From Deltaproteobacteria bacterium (GTDB lineage Bacteria; Desulfobacterota; Binatia; UBA12015): a stretch of 34,189 bases of DNA. A program made the translations under genes and the position numbers. The number at the start of each line of letters is the position of its first letter. The stretch's first letter is position 1. The notes beneath the pieces are model-generated. The model did no database searches, was not told the origin of the DNA, and worked only from the letters and a program-made list of their open reading frames with translations. Of this stretch, positions 25,956 through 34,189 are shown in pieces. The DNA is taken from NCBI GenBank assembly GCA_016874795.1, contig VGTG01000051.1, forward strand, positions 1 to 34,189, given 5' to 3'.

Positions 25956-27689
25956 GTGGCTGCCGAGACGACCAAGGTGCTTCTGGTCGAGGACGATCCG
26001 AGCGCCGCGACGCGGACGACGCGGTGGCTTCGCGACGGGCCGCGCGGCCGGTACGAGCTCGCCGTCGCTCGCGACCTCGGCTCGGCGCTGGCGCGCCTCC
26101 GCGAGGAATCCTTCGACGCGATCCTCCTCGCCCTCCCGATTCCGGACGCGCCGGGACTCGAGGGTCTCGCGCGGATCCAGAACGAGGATCCGAAGGTCCC
26201 CGTGATCGTCGTCGTCGAGCCGGACGATTTCGGATCGGCGGAGACCGCCGTCGAGCGCGGCGCCGCGGATTGCCTCCGCAGCGACGAGCGTCGATCGCCC
26301 GCGCTCGCGCGCTCGCTGCGCTACGCGGTGGAACGACGCCGCACCGCGGAGCGGCTCGAGTTCCTGACCCGCTGCGATCCGCTCACCGGGCTCACGAACC
26401 GCCCGTACTTCCAGGAGCGTCTCCGCGAGTCACTCGCGCGCACGAGCCGCGCCGAGAGGACGCTCGCGCTCTTCTACGTCGAGATCGACGACTTCAAGCG
26501 CATCAACAGCACACTCGGCCACGCCGCGGGGGACGCGGTCCTCGCCGAGATCGGCGGGCGCCTCCGGCGCGAGCTCCGTCCGTACGACGTCCTCGCGCGC
26601 ATCGGTGGGGACGAGTTCGGGATCGTCGCGGAGGACGTCTCGGAAGCCCGCGACGCCGCCCGCCTCGCGCAGAGGCTGTGCGAAGTCCTGCAAGAGCCGC
26701 TCTCCTCGAATCGCGCGGGGGCACGCCTCACGGCGAGCGTCGGCATCGCGATCTTCCCCTTCGACGGAAACGATGCCGCGACGCTCCTCCGCAACGCGGA
26801 GCTCGCGATGTACCGCGCGAAGCGCGCCGGCGGCGCACAGCCGGCGTTCTTCGCACCCGTGCTCGGCGAGCGGATCCACGAGCAGCTCGCGCTCGAGGGC
26901 GAGCTCCGGCGCGCGCTCGCCGCGGGCGAGCTCGTGCTGCACTACCAGCCGCTGATCGACCTGCAGACCGGCCGTCTGAACGGCCTCGAAGCGCTCGTGC
27001 GCTGGCAGCATCCGACGCGCGGGCTCCTGCCGCCCGCCGCGTTCCTGCCGCTCGCGGAGAAGACCGGCCTCATCGTCGACGTCGGCGAGTGGATCCTCTG
27101 GACCGCGTGCACGCAGCGCCGCGCGTGGCAGCGCGACGGCATCGTCCCGGGACGGGTCGCGGTGAACCTCTCGCCACGCCAGCTCCACGGCGACCGCTTC
27201 GTCCCGACCGTCGCGAGCATCCTCGAGCGCACCGGCCTCCCCGGCGCGCTCCTCGAGATGGAGGTCGCGGAAGACCTGCTCGTTCCCGACGACATCGGAC
27301 GCCGCGCGCTGACCGGGCTCCGCAAGCTCGGAATTCGCCTCTCGATCGACGACTTCGGAACGGGCTACTCGTCGCTCGCGTATCTCCAGAGCCTGCCGGT
27401 CGACGCCGTCAAGATCGACCAGCGCTTCGTCGCGGGCCTGGACGGCGATCACGGCAGCCGGGTGATCGTGCGCGCGGTGATCTCGCTCGCGCACGAGCTC
27501 GGCCTCGCGGTCGTCGGAGAGGGCGTCGAGACTCCGAAGCAGCTCGAGTTCCTTCGCGAGCACGGCTGCGACACCGCGCAGGGCTTCCTTCTCTGCCCGC
27601 CGCTTCCCGCGGACGAGGTTCCGTCCTGGGCTCCGCCGGAGGTGCCCGCGGATCCCGAGCACGGCCCGCGCCGTCCCGCCGAGGTGTAG
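25956..27689 (+). CDS. GGDEF-EAL protein with degenerate receiver domain
   Basis: The 577-residue protein has three domains. Residues 7-120 form a receiver fold with the acidic pair (VLLVEDDP, 8-15), but the phosphoacceptor position in ILLALPIPD is Ala59 and the usual Thr/Lys pair is missing, so it cannot be phosphorylated normally. The GGDEF domain has an intact GGDEF (about 215) and an RxxD inhibitory site (RPYD, five residues before). The EAL domain has EALVRW, SIDDFGTGYSS, VKIDQRF and VVGEGVET; ExTE is EVAE. Both c-di-GMP synthesis and breakdown look possible. GTG 25956 follows a GGAAGGG-type site. No adjacent kinase or effector is seen. Confidence 0.92.
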   Translation: MAAETTKVLLVEDDPSAATRTTRWLRDGPRGRYELAVARDLGSALARLREESFDAILLALPIPDAPGLEGLARIQNEDPKVPVIVVVEPDDFGSAETAVERGAADCLRSDERRSPALARSLRYAVERRRTAERLEFLTRCDPLTGLTNRPYFQERLRESLARTSRAERTLALFYVEIDDFKRINSTLGHAAGDAVLAEIGGRLRRELRPYDVLARIGGDEFGIVAEDVSEARDAARLAQRLCEVLQEPLSSNRAGARLTASVGIAIFPFDGNDAATLLRNAELAMYRAKRAGGAQPAFFAPVLGERIHEQLALEGELRRALAAGELVLHYQPLIDLQTGRLNGLEALVRWQHPTRGLLPPAAFLPLAEKTGLIVDVGEWILWTACTQRRAWQRDGIVPGRVAVNLSPRQLHGDRFVPTVASILERTGLPGALLEMEVAEDLLVPDDIGRRALTGLRKLGIRLSIDDFGTGYSSLAYLQSLPVDAVKIDQRFVAGLDGDHGSRVIVRAVISLAHELGLAVVGEGVETPKQLEFLREHGCDTAQGFLLCPPLPADEVPSWAPPEVPADPEHGPRRPAEV

Positions 27690-27735
27690 ACCCGATCGGA
27701 GTGTCGGCCGCCTCTCCTTCGCGTAAGGAGAGAGC

Positions 27736-29229
27736 TTGCTCGACCACTCGGCATCCGAAGCCGAAGCGTCGCGACGCGCTTCGCGCGAAGGACCGTTCGA
27801 CGCCGTCGTCGTCGGCGCGGGCCCGAACGGTCTCGCCGCCGGGATCGAGCTCGCGCGGGCGGGAGCATCGGTCGCGGTGCTCGAGGGCGGCGACACGATC
27901 GGCGGCGGAACGCGCGTCGCCGAGCTCACGCTTCCCGGATTCGTCCACGACGTCTGCTCGGGCGCGCATCCGATGGGGATCCTCTCGCCGTTCTTCCGCG
28001 AGCTGCCGATGGCGAAGCACGGGCTCGAGTGGGTCCTGCCGGGCGCTTCCGTCGCGCACCCGCGCGAAGGCGCGCCGGCGGTGCTCCTCTGGCGCTCGCT
28101 CGAGCGCACGTGCGCGGAGCTCGGCCGCGACGCCGCACGCTACCGTCGCATGATCGAGCCGTTCCTCGTCGAACCGCACGCTCTCCTGCGCGACCTCCTC
28201 GGTCCGCTCCGCTTTCCCGAGCGACCCGTCGACTTCGTGCGCTTCGGCGCGCTCGCGCTCTGGCCCGCGACCTGGGTCGCGCGCGCTCTCTTTCGAGAGG
28301 AGCCCGCGCGCTCTCTCTTCGCGGGCTGCGCCGCGCACTCGATCCTGCCGCTCTCGCAGCCCGCGACCGCCGCACTCGGTCTGATCTTCGCGATCACGGC
28401 GCACGTCGCGGAGTGGCCGGTCGCCCGTGGCGGCTCCGCCGCGATCACGAACGCTCTCGCGCGCTACTTCGAGTCGCTCGGCGGATCGATCCGCACGAGC
28501 CATCCGGTGCGAACGGCGGCGGATCTTCCGCCGGCGCGATCGTTCCTCTTCGACACGGACCCACGGCAGCTCGCCGACGTTGCGGGGCCGGCGCTTCCGA
28601 GCGGCTACGTCCGTCGGCTGCGCCGCTATCGCTACGGACCCGGTGTCTTCAAGATGGATTTCGCGCTCGACGGGCCGATCCCGTGGTCGGACCCGCGCTG
28701 CCTCGAGGCGTCGACGGTGCACGTCGGCGGGACGCTCGCGGAGATCGCTGCGAGCGAGCGCGCGATGTGGCGCGGGGAGCATTCCGAGCGGCCCTTCCTG
28801 ATCGTCGTCCAGCAGAGCCAGTTCGACGCGAGCCGCGCCCCCGCGGGCAAGCACACCGGCTACGCGTACTGCCACGTCCCGCACGGCTCGACGGTCGACA
28901 TGAGCGAGCGGATCGAGTCGCAGATCGAGCGCTTCGCGCCGGGCTTTCGCGAGCGCATCCTCGCACGCCATCGGATGACGACGATGGACCTGCAGCGCTC
29001 GAACCCGAACTACGTGGGCGGTGCGATCACGGGAGGAGCCGCGGACGTGACGCAGCTCTACACGCGGCCGGTCGCACGGCTCGATCCGTACTCGACGCCG
29101 AATCCACGCGTGTGGATCTGCTCGGCGGCGACGCCGCCCGGCGGCGGCGTGCACGGGATGTGCGGTTTTCATGCAGCGCGGAGCGTGCTGCGACGGCTCG
29201 ATCGTCTGCCGGCCGGTCCGCTCGTCTGA
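27736..29229 (+). CDS. CrtI/CrtO-like FAD-dependent oxidoreductase
   Basis: The 497-residue product is a phytoene-dehydrogenase-like enzyme. The dinucleotide motif is VVGAGPNGLAAG (GAGPNG, 27-32), then IGGGTRVAELTLPGFVHDVC. The C-terminal FAD-binding block is SAATPPGGGVHGMCGFHAAR, the CrtO/ketolase form of the superfamily. Such enzymes desaturate, isomerise or ketolate carotenoids and other isoprenoids. No carotenoid synthesis gene is nearby, so the substrate is open. The TTG start at 27736 has AAGGAG five bases upstream. It follows the GGDEF-EAL gene by 46 bases on the same strand. Confidence 0.87.
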   Translation: MLDHSASEAEASRRASREGPFDAVVVGAGPNGLAAGIELARAGASVAVLEGGDTIGGGTRVAELTLPGFVHDVCSGAHPMGILSPFFRELPMAKHGLEWVLPGASVAHPREGAPAVLLWRSLERTCAELGRDAARYRRMIEPFLVEPHALLRDLLGPLRFPERPVDFVRFGALALWPATWVARALFREEPARSLFAGCAAHSILPLSQPATAALGLIFAITAHVAEWPVARGGSAAITNALARYFESLGGSIRTSHPVRTAADLPPARSFLFDTDPRQLADVAGPALPSGYVRRLRRYRYGPGVFKMDFALDGPIPWSDPRCLEASTVHVGGTLAEIAASERAMWRGEHSERPFLIVVQQSQFDASRAPAGKHTGYAYCHVPHGSTVDMSERIESQIERFAPGFRERILARHRMTTMDLQRSNPNYVGGAITGGAADVTQLYTRPVARLDPYSTPNPRVWICSAATPPGGGVHGMCGFHAARSVLRRLDRLPAGPLV

Positions 29230-29453
29230 TCCGGTGGTCGAGCGGTATCGCGGCGAGGAGAGGCCCCTGCGGCTCGTCAAGTATTACAATCGCACCTCCA
29301 GAAGCGAACGAACTCCGGAACACCGCCTTGCCTTCAACCCTACGAAGGGATATGCGAATCCGAACGGTCGATGGGCGACGGCCATCTGGGAAAGGTCCGT
29401 AGAGACCCCCTCACGAGTGGCGAACGAGCCGCGCTGCCGGACAGGGCCGCAGA

Positions 29454-30518
29454 ATGAACGACCCTCTTCGAGTCCTCCGAGCGTATTTCGGAATCGGGCT
29501 GCTGCTCTGCGTTGGCTGCGGCTCGTCGGGCGGCGGAGGCGCACCGTCGAGCGCGCCGCCGCCGGAGGAGCCCGGACCGGCGGCGCCAGCCGGGGACTCT
29601 CTGGGCTTCGTTTTCACGAGCTTCGGCTTCGACTACCCGAGCCACGACGAGGAGCCGTGCCCGCTGGGTTGGAATCTGAGCCCGCGCGAGGAGCAGGTGC
29701 AGACCGGGGTGCTGCCGCCGGACGATTGCCAGAACCCCGAGGCGAACCAGGATCCGGATTTCCTCACCCTCGAGGGATCAGGCCGGATACAGGGCTTTGA
29801 TCTCGACGGGCTCGCTTCGACGAACGGGGCGCCGGTCGCTGGCGAGTGCCGTCACCAAGACTTCACGGGCCCAGCGGGTGAGCCGGGAGTCGACTATCAG
29901 CTCTGGCGGGCGATCGGCTGCATCCGCGGATTTCAGAGGGGCGGGATCGTCCAGAACGTACAGGACGATGCCGTGATCAACGGCGAGATGACGATCCTCC
30001 TCGAGCTGAGCGATATCGACGACCCGCGCAACGACGACGAGGTCCGGGTCCAGATCTTCGCCAGCACGGACTCTCCGCCGCTCGGGTCGGATGGCAAGGT
30101 GCTGCCCTACGGCTCGCTCGACGTGCACGAAGAGGCGCGCTTCCACAGCGAGACTGCGGTGGGACGGCTCGTCGACGGAGTCCTCCAGGCCGGGCCGATC
30201 GATCTGCTGCTGCGCCTGAACATCCAGATCGTCGACGCCGAGCTGCCGCTGCACGATGCGTGGGTGCGCGTCGAGCTCTTGCCCGACGGCTCCGCGCGCG
30301 GACAGATCCACGGCTACTGGCCGGTCGAAGCCGCCTACGAGGTGTTCGGCTACCAGGCCGGCTACGCCGCAGCCGACGCGCTCGCCTATACCTGTACCGG
30401 TCTCTATGCGGCGTTGAAGAGCCACGCCGACGGGGGCTTCGATCCCGCGTCGGGTGCCTGCTCGTCGCTCTCGACGATCTATCAGTTCACGGCGTTGCCG
30501 GCCTTCGTCGTCAAGTAG
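29454..30518 (+). CDS. Predicted lipoprotein of unknown function
   Basis: The 354-residue product begins with a lipoprotein signal (RVLRAYFGIGLLLCVGCGSS; lipobox CVGC), then a Gly/Ser/Pro-rich linker, then a long secreted domain. Visible features are several cysteines (EEPCPLGW, DDCQNP, GECRHQD, IGCIRG, CTGLYA, GACSSL) that may form disulfides, and repeated Asp-rich turns (DIDDPRNDDEVRVQ). The Cys spacing and final segment (GYWPVEAAYEVFGYQAGY, ALKSHADGGFDPASGAC) recall uncharacterised proteins that accompany DUF1592/DUF1552 genes. The gene is followed by that pair and probably forms a three-gene exported set. The 224 bases before it hold no gene; a TACAAT (29285-29290) is a possible -10 with no clear -35. 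Confidence 0.8.
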   Translation: MNDPLRVLRAYFGIGLLLCVGCGSSGGGGAPSSAPPPEEPGPAAPAGDSLGFVFTSFGFDYPSHDEEPCPLGWNLSPREEQVQTGVLPPDDCQNPEANQDPDFLTLEGSGRIQGFDLDGLASTNGAPVAGECRHQDFTGPAGEPGVDYQLWRAIGCIRGFQRGGIVQNVQDDAVINGEMTILLELSDIDDPRNDDEVRVQIFASTDSPPLGSDGKVLPYGSLDVHEEARFHSETAVGRLVDGVLQAGPIDLLLRLNIQIVDAELPLHDAWVRVELLPDGSARGQIHGYWPVEAAYEVFGYQAGYAAADALAYTCTGLYAALKSHADGGFDPASGACSSLSTIYQFTALPAFVVK

Positions 30519-30626
30519 GTCGCGAGGCTGCCGGCCATGGTTGACGAGCGGTTCGCAACGCTGTCCGATCTCGATCTCGATCTCGAGCGGATCACGGCGT
30601 CGCGAGTCGCTGATCGTCCAGTGAAG

Positions 30627-32369
30627 ATGCGCATGCAATCGAAGAGAAATCGTACGGCGGCTCTCGTCCTACTCTTCGCGTGGGTGCTGGGCTGCGGCGG
30701 CGGATCCGGTGGCTCGGCGACGGGTCCCGCACCGGGCGGGCCTGCCGATCCGCCACCCGGCGCCTCGCCGAACACCCCTCCGGACTTGCTTGCCGACGCC
30801 CCTCCCGTGAGCCCCGGGCCGGCCGCCATGCGGCGCCTCACCGAGGCGCAGTACCGCGCCAGCGTCGCGGATGTGCTCGGAGAGGACGTCGAGATCGGTG
30901 GGCGCTTCGAGCCGGACAGCCGCCGAGATGGTCTCCTCGCCGTCGGTACCTCGTTCGTGAGCGTCACGCCCGCCGGCTTCGAGCAATATGATGCGATCGC
31001 GCGCAGCGTCGCCGAGCAGGCGCTGGCTCCCGAGCGCCGCGCGGCGCTGGTCGCATGTCCCCCGGCCTCCGTTGCGGCGGCCGACGACGCCTGCGCGAGC
31101 GACTTCGTGCGCCGGTACGGGCGGCGCCTCCTGCGTCGTTCTCTGGCCGACGACGAGATCGCGCGCGGCGTCGCGGTCGCGCGCGAGACCGCGACGGCTC
31201 TCGGCGACTTCTACGCCGGCCTCGAGATGGCGCTCGCGACGCTTCTCCTCTCGCCCGAATTCCTCTTCCGCGTCGAGAACTCCGAGCCCGACCCCGACCA
31301 TGCTGGACGCCAGCGGTTCACCAGCACGGCCATGGCCTCTCGCCTGAGCTATCTCCTTTGGAACACGGCCCCCGACGAAGACCTTCTCGCGGCCGGCGAG
31401 CGCGGTGACCTGGTGGACGACGCGCTGCTCGCCGCCGAGCTCGACCGCCTGCTGGACTCGCCGCGGCTCGAAGACGGCGTGCGCGTCTTCTTCTCGGATC
31501 TCTACGGCTTCGATCAAATCCGACAGGGGCTGGTGCGCAAGGACGCGACGCTGTTCCCGGCTTACAGCCAAGCGCTGATCGAGGACGCCGAGGAGCAGAC
31601 GCTGCGCGTCGTCGCCGAGCACCTGGTGACCGAAGACGAGGACTATCGGGGGCTCTTCACGACGCGCCGGTCGTTCATGTCGCGGGCGCTCGGCGTGGTC
31701 TATCGGGTGCCCGTGGTGAGCGGCACGGGCTTCGAGCCCTACGAGTTTCCCGCGGGATCGGATCGCGCGGGGGTGCTGACCCATCTGAGCCTGCTCGCGC
31801 TGTACTCACATCCCGGGCGGAGCTCGCCGACGCTGCGCGGCAAGTTCGTACGCGAGGTGCTGCTCTGCCAGGACGTGCCGCCGCCGCCCGGCAACATCGA
31901 CTTCTCGATGTTCGACGACCCGGCGAGCGGAACGCGCCGTACGGCGCGTGATCGCCTGCAGGCGCACAACGACAATCCCGCTTGTGCCGGCTGTCACGGG
32001 CTCATGGATCCGATCGGCCTCGGCCTCGAGAAGATGGACAGCATGGGCGCCTCCCGGGAGACCGAGAACGGCGCCGCGATCGATCCCTCTGGCCAGCTGA
32101 ACGGGGTCGCCTTCGAAGATGCGATCGGCCTCGGCGAAGCCATGGCGGCGGACGAGCTGGTGGGCCCGTGCTTCGTGCGGAGCTTCCTCCGGTTCGCCGT
32201 GGGTCGCGAGGTCGCAGACGGCGAGGGGGAGCTCCTCGACTACGTGAACCAGCGGCTCGGCGAGTCCGGCTATCGGATGCGCGAGCTCATCCGGCTGATC
32301 GTCATGAGCGACGCGTTCCGCAGCACGTCGGGGCCGCGGCTCGCGGTCGAGGGCGAGGAGGCATCATGA
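30627..32369 (+). CDS. DUF1592/DUF1588 lipoprotein with CxxCH motif
   Basis: The product has 580 residues. A lipoprotein signal (SKRNRTAALVLLFAWVLGCG) precedes a Gly/Pro-rich linker. DUF1587-like MRRLTEAQYRASVADVLG follows, then DUF1592 (EMALATLLLSPEFLFRVE, ASRLSYLLWNTAPDEDLL), then DUF1588 (LRGKFVREVLLCQDVPPPPG) with CAGCHGLMDPIGLGLEKMD at about 452-470, and DUF1585 at the end (YRMRELIRLIVMSDAFRST). CAGCH is a haem-c-type motif, so the domain may carry one c haem; function is otherwise unknown. I chose ATG 30627, the first residue of a sensible signal; an upstream ATG at 30537 gives an implausible soluble prefix. The stop overlaps the DUF1552 start by four bases. Confidence 0.87.
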   Translation: MRMQSKRNRTAALVLLFAWVLGCGGGSGGSATGPAPGGPADPPPGASPNTPPDLLADAPPVSPGPAAMRRLTEAQYRASVADVLGEDVEIGGRFEPDSRRDGLLAVGTSFVSVTPAGFEQYDAIARSVAEQALAPERRAALVACPPASVAAADDACASDFVRRYGRRLLRRSLADDEIARGVAVARETATALGDFYAGLEMALATLLLSPEFLFRVENSEPDPDHAGRQRFTSTAMASRLSYLLWNTAPDEDLLAAGERGDLVDDALLAAELDRLLDSPRLEDGVRVFFSDLYGFDQIRQGLVRKDATLFPAYSQALIEDAEEQTLRVVAEHLVTEDEDYRGLFTTRRSFMSRALGVVYRVPVVSGTGFEPYEFPAGSDRAGVLTHLSLLALYSHPGRSSPTLRGKFVREVLLCQDVPPPPGNIDFSMFDDPASGTRRTARDRLQAHNDNPACAGCHGLMDPIGLGLEKMDSMGASRETENGAAIDPSGQLNGVAFEDAIGLGEAMAADELVGPCFVRSFLRFAVGREVADGEGELLDYVNQRLGESGYRMRELIRLIVMSDAFRSTSGPRLAVEGEEAS

Positions 32370-33703
32370 GCCGCACGATCGATCGACGGACCTTCCTCCG
32401 CGGCGTGGCCGGAGGCGCCGCGATCTCGGTCGGGCTGCCGCTGCTCGACTGCTTCTTGAACGATTCTGGGACCGCTCTCGCGCAGGGTGGGCCGCTGCCG
32501 GTGCGCTTCGGCACCTGGTTCTGGGGCTGCGGCATGAACCCCCAGCGCTGGATCCCGACGACCGTCGGACCCGACTACGACCTGCCGCCCGAGTTGGCAT
32601 CCTTGGCCGACGTCAAGCAATACGTGAACGTTCTGAGCGGCATGAACACGATCCTCGACGGTCGGCCCAACTACCCACACCAGACCGGGATCATGACGAA
32701 CATCACGGGCACGGTGCCGGGTGCGGACGGCGAGGTCTCGGGCACCTCGCTCGACGTCCTGATCTCGCGCGCCATCGGCGGCGGAACTCGCTTTCGCTCG
32801 ATCGAGATGGCCGCGACGGGTCGGCCGACGCAGACCTACAGCTTCGAGAGCGCGGGGGTGGCCAACCCGAGCGCCGTCTCGCCGCTCGATCTCTACTCGC
32901 GAATCTTCGGTGCCGGCTTCGCCGACCCGAACGATCGCGACTTCATGCCGGACCCCCGCCTGGTGCTGCGCCAGAGCGCGCTTTCCGCGATCCGGGACGA
33001 CGCGGCGCGGCTCGAGCGCCGGCTCGGCAGCCACGACCGCCAGCGTCTCGACCAGTACTTCACGTCGCTCCGCCAGCTCGAGCAGCAGCTCGAGCTCTCA
33101 CTGAGCGGGCCACCGCCGCTCGACGCCTGCGTCCGCCCGCCCGAGCCCAAGGGCGAGGATCTCGGCACCGATCTGCCGCAGACCGCGAAGACCCATCAGA
33201 TGATGACCGAGCTGCTCGTGTTCGCGCTGCTCTGCGATCAGACGCGGGTATTCAACATGCTCTTCTCCTGGAGCCTCTCGGAGCTGCGCAACCCCGGCGC
33301 CGACATCTCGCACCACCAGCTCACCCACGACGAAGGCGTGGACGAGGAGCTCGGCTATCAGCCGAACGCCACCTTCTTTGCGCTCGCCTCGATGGAGGCA
33401 TGGGCGGGCTTCGTCACTCGCCTCGCTTCGGAGCCCGAGGGGGCGGGCACGCTTCTCGACAACTGCCTGGTGATGGCGCACTCGGACTCGTCGTTCGCCA
33501 AGTCGCACGACGTCAATCTGATCCCGTTCATGACCGCCGGCAGCGCCGGTGGCCGGATCCGCTCCGGGATCCACGTGGCCGCTCCCGGTGATCCGACGAC
33601 GCGCGTCGGCCTCACCATGCAGCAGGTGATGGGCCTCCCGGTGAGCGAGTTCGGGACCCGCTCGATGCTGACGAGCCAGCCGATCAGCGAGATCCTGACG
33701 TAG
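32366..33703 (+). CDS. DUF1552 protein, Tat-exported
   Basis: The 445-residue product has a twin-arginine signal (DRRTFLRGVAGGAAISVGLPLL) and the DUF1552 body: RFGTWFWGCGMNPQRWIP, YVNVLSGMNTILDGRPNYPH, SGTSLDVLISRAIGGGTRF, RRLGSHDRQRLDQYFTSLRQ, MMTELLVFALLCDQTRVFNM and HSDSSFAKSHDVNLIPFMTA. DUF1552 genes normally follow DUF1592/DUF1588 genes in Myxococcota, Planctomycetes and relatives, as here, with an ATGA overlap and a GGAGG site just before the start. Tat export implies folding before transport, perhaps around a cofactor. The substrate and reaction are unknown. Confidence 0.9.
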   Translation: MSRTIDRRTFLRGVAGGAAISVGLPLLDCFLNDSGTALAQGGPLPVRFGTWFWGCGMNPQRWIPTTVGPDYDLPPELASLADVKQYVNVLSGMNTILDGRPNYPHQTGIMTNITGTVPGADGEVSGTSLDVLISRAIGGGTRFRSIEMAATGRPTQTYSFESAGVANPSAVSPLDLYSRIFGAGFADPNDRDFMPDPRLVLRQSALSAIRDDAARLERRLGSHDRQRLDQYFTSLRQLEQQLELSLSGPPPLDACVRPPEPKGEDLGTDLPQTAKTHQMMTELLVFALLCDQTRVFNMLFSWSLSELRNPGADISHHQLTHDEGVDEELGYQPNATFFALASMEAWAGFVTRLASEPEGAGTLLDNCLVMAHSDSSFAKSHDVNLIPFMTAGSAGGRIRSGIHVAAPGDPTTRVGLTMQQVMGLPVSEFGTRSMLTSQPISEILT

Positions 33704-33781
33704 GACGACGGCGCCGCGCCTCGAGGTCTTCACCGCCGAGGAAAGGCTCGGGGAAGCCGCCCAGGCGGAGGAGATCCCGGA

Positions 33782-34189
33782 TCAGTTCTCCGGCGCGGTT
33801 CCGCTCTCGTCCTGCTCGCGCCACCACGCGGAAAGATACGCGGCCGCAGCGAGGTAGAGGTGCTGCTCCTCGGGATCCGCGCGCGCGGCGTCGAGGCACG
33901 CGACCGTGTACTTCGCGAGATGCGCGTCGGGGTGGATCGCCGCGCGACTCGCGAGAGCGCCGACGAGGCGCGACTGGTCCTCACGCGACGCGTGCCAGAC
34001 GCCGGCCGCGGCCTCCGCCGGCGAGCCCCCGAGAGCCTCGACCGGATCGGCGACGGACGGCGTCTCCGGCCGCCAGCGCGGATCGAGCTTGACGCGCCCG
34101 AGCACGGAGCGGAATCCGAGGACGTGAGTCGCCGCGACCGCGACGGCGGTGCGCGGATCGCGGCAAGCGCCCGCGATCCCGAGGACCGC
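33782..34189 (-). CDS. Partial gene at the right edge, possibly questin-oxidase-like
   Basis: The minus-strand frame is open from the window end to TGA 33782-33784, giving 135 residues of C-terminus (AVLGIAGACRDPRTAVAVAA, ...HVLGFRSVLGRVKLDPRW, then AAIHPDAHLAKYTVACLDAA, QHLYLAAAAYLSAWWREQDE). The HxDxHxxKYTxACLxAAR...LYLAAAAxL pattern resembles the end of questin-oxidase-family (DUF4243) proteins, which oxidise aromatic polyketide rings; this is tentative. The start lies beyond the window; an internal GTG at 34105 is not the real start because the upstream frame is equally convincing. Convergent to the DUF1552 gene, 78 bases apart. Confidence 0.6.
   Translation of the reverse strand, partial: AVLGIAGACRDPRTAVAVAATHVLGFRSVLGRVKLDPRWRPETPSVADPVEALGGSPAEAAAGVWHASREDQSRLVGALASRAAIHPDAHLAKYTVACLDAARADPEEQHLYLAAAAYLSAWWREQDESGTAPEN

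Noticed and set aside
22863-27689. A very long open plus-strand frame (about 1,600 codons)
   Set aside because: It only merges the true GGDEF-EAL frame with Arg/Ala/Pro-rich shadow translation across the TonB receptor, CBS gene and others. The real gene starts at GTG 25956.

Overview
This is a GC-rich (roughly two-thirds GC by eye) chromosomal window with dense, often overlapping genes. The gene content suggests a soil or aquatic bacterium of the former Deltaproteobacteria, such as Myxococcota or a Binatota-like lineage. The main clues are a DUF1592/DUF1588 plus Tat-exported DUF1552 pair, a DUF1214 protein, a steroid-type acyl-CoA ligase with a KshA-like Rieske oxygenase, and frequent GTG/TTG starts. 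The taxonomic call is inference. No rRNA, tRNA, CRISPR array or intact insertion sequence was seen.

Layout. (1) Positions 1-4650: a small coiled-coil membrane protein, then a minus-strand operon of FadD19-like acyl-CoA ligase, GH29 alpha-L-fucosidase (ATGA overlap) and KshA-like Rieske oxygenase, which has its own promoter. Together they could strip a fucosyl group from a steroid-like aglycone and start degrading it. (2) 4.8-8.5 kb: a decaying accessory island with a truncated Uma2 nuclease, a remnant of unknown type, a twice-frameshifted HNH-like gene, an intact parDE toxin-antitoxin pair, an AbiTii gene with its C-terminus out of frame, and a degraded partner gene. (3) 8.5-13.7 kb: an intact minus-strand trio of DUF2868 membrane protein, DUF3482 GTPase and dynamin-like GTPase. 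(4) 13.8-16.8 kb: glucose-6-phosphate isomerase and a ClC chloride channel. (5) 16.8-21.5 kb: a tightly overlapped minus-strand operon of sulfotransferase, molybdopterin-oxidoreductase C-terminal domain, DUF1214 protein, small membrane protein and small HGG-motif protein. It diverges from a TetR regulator, and two matching palindromes lie between them. It ends in an 84-bp palindrome shared with the ClC gene. (6) 21.5-29.2 kb: a TPR-protein remnant, RlmJ, a small helical protein, a TonB-dependent receptor, a CBS protein, a GGDEF-EAL protein with a degenerate receiver, and a CrtI-like FAD oxidoreductase. (7) 29.4-34.2 kb: a lipoprotein, DUF1592 and DUF1552 exported set, and a partial gene at the right edge.

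A recurring theme is gene decay by single-base indels. At least nine apparent frameshifts fall in short accessory genes, while about 18 neighbouring genes covering some 24 kb read through intact. That clustering argues against uniform sequencing error. The best candidates for something new are the fucosidase/FadD19-like/KshA-like operon and the DUF2868-DUF3482-dynamin trio next to abortive-infection-type genes.
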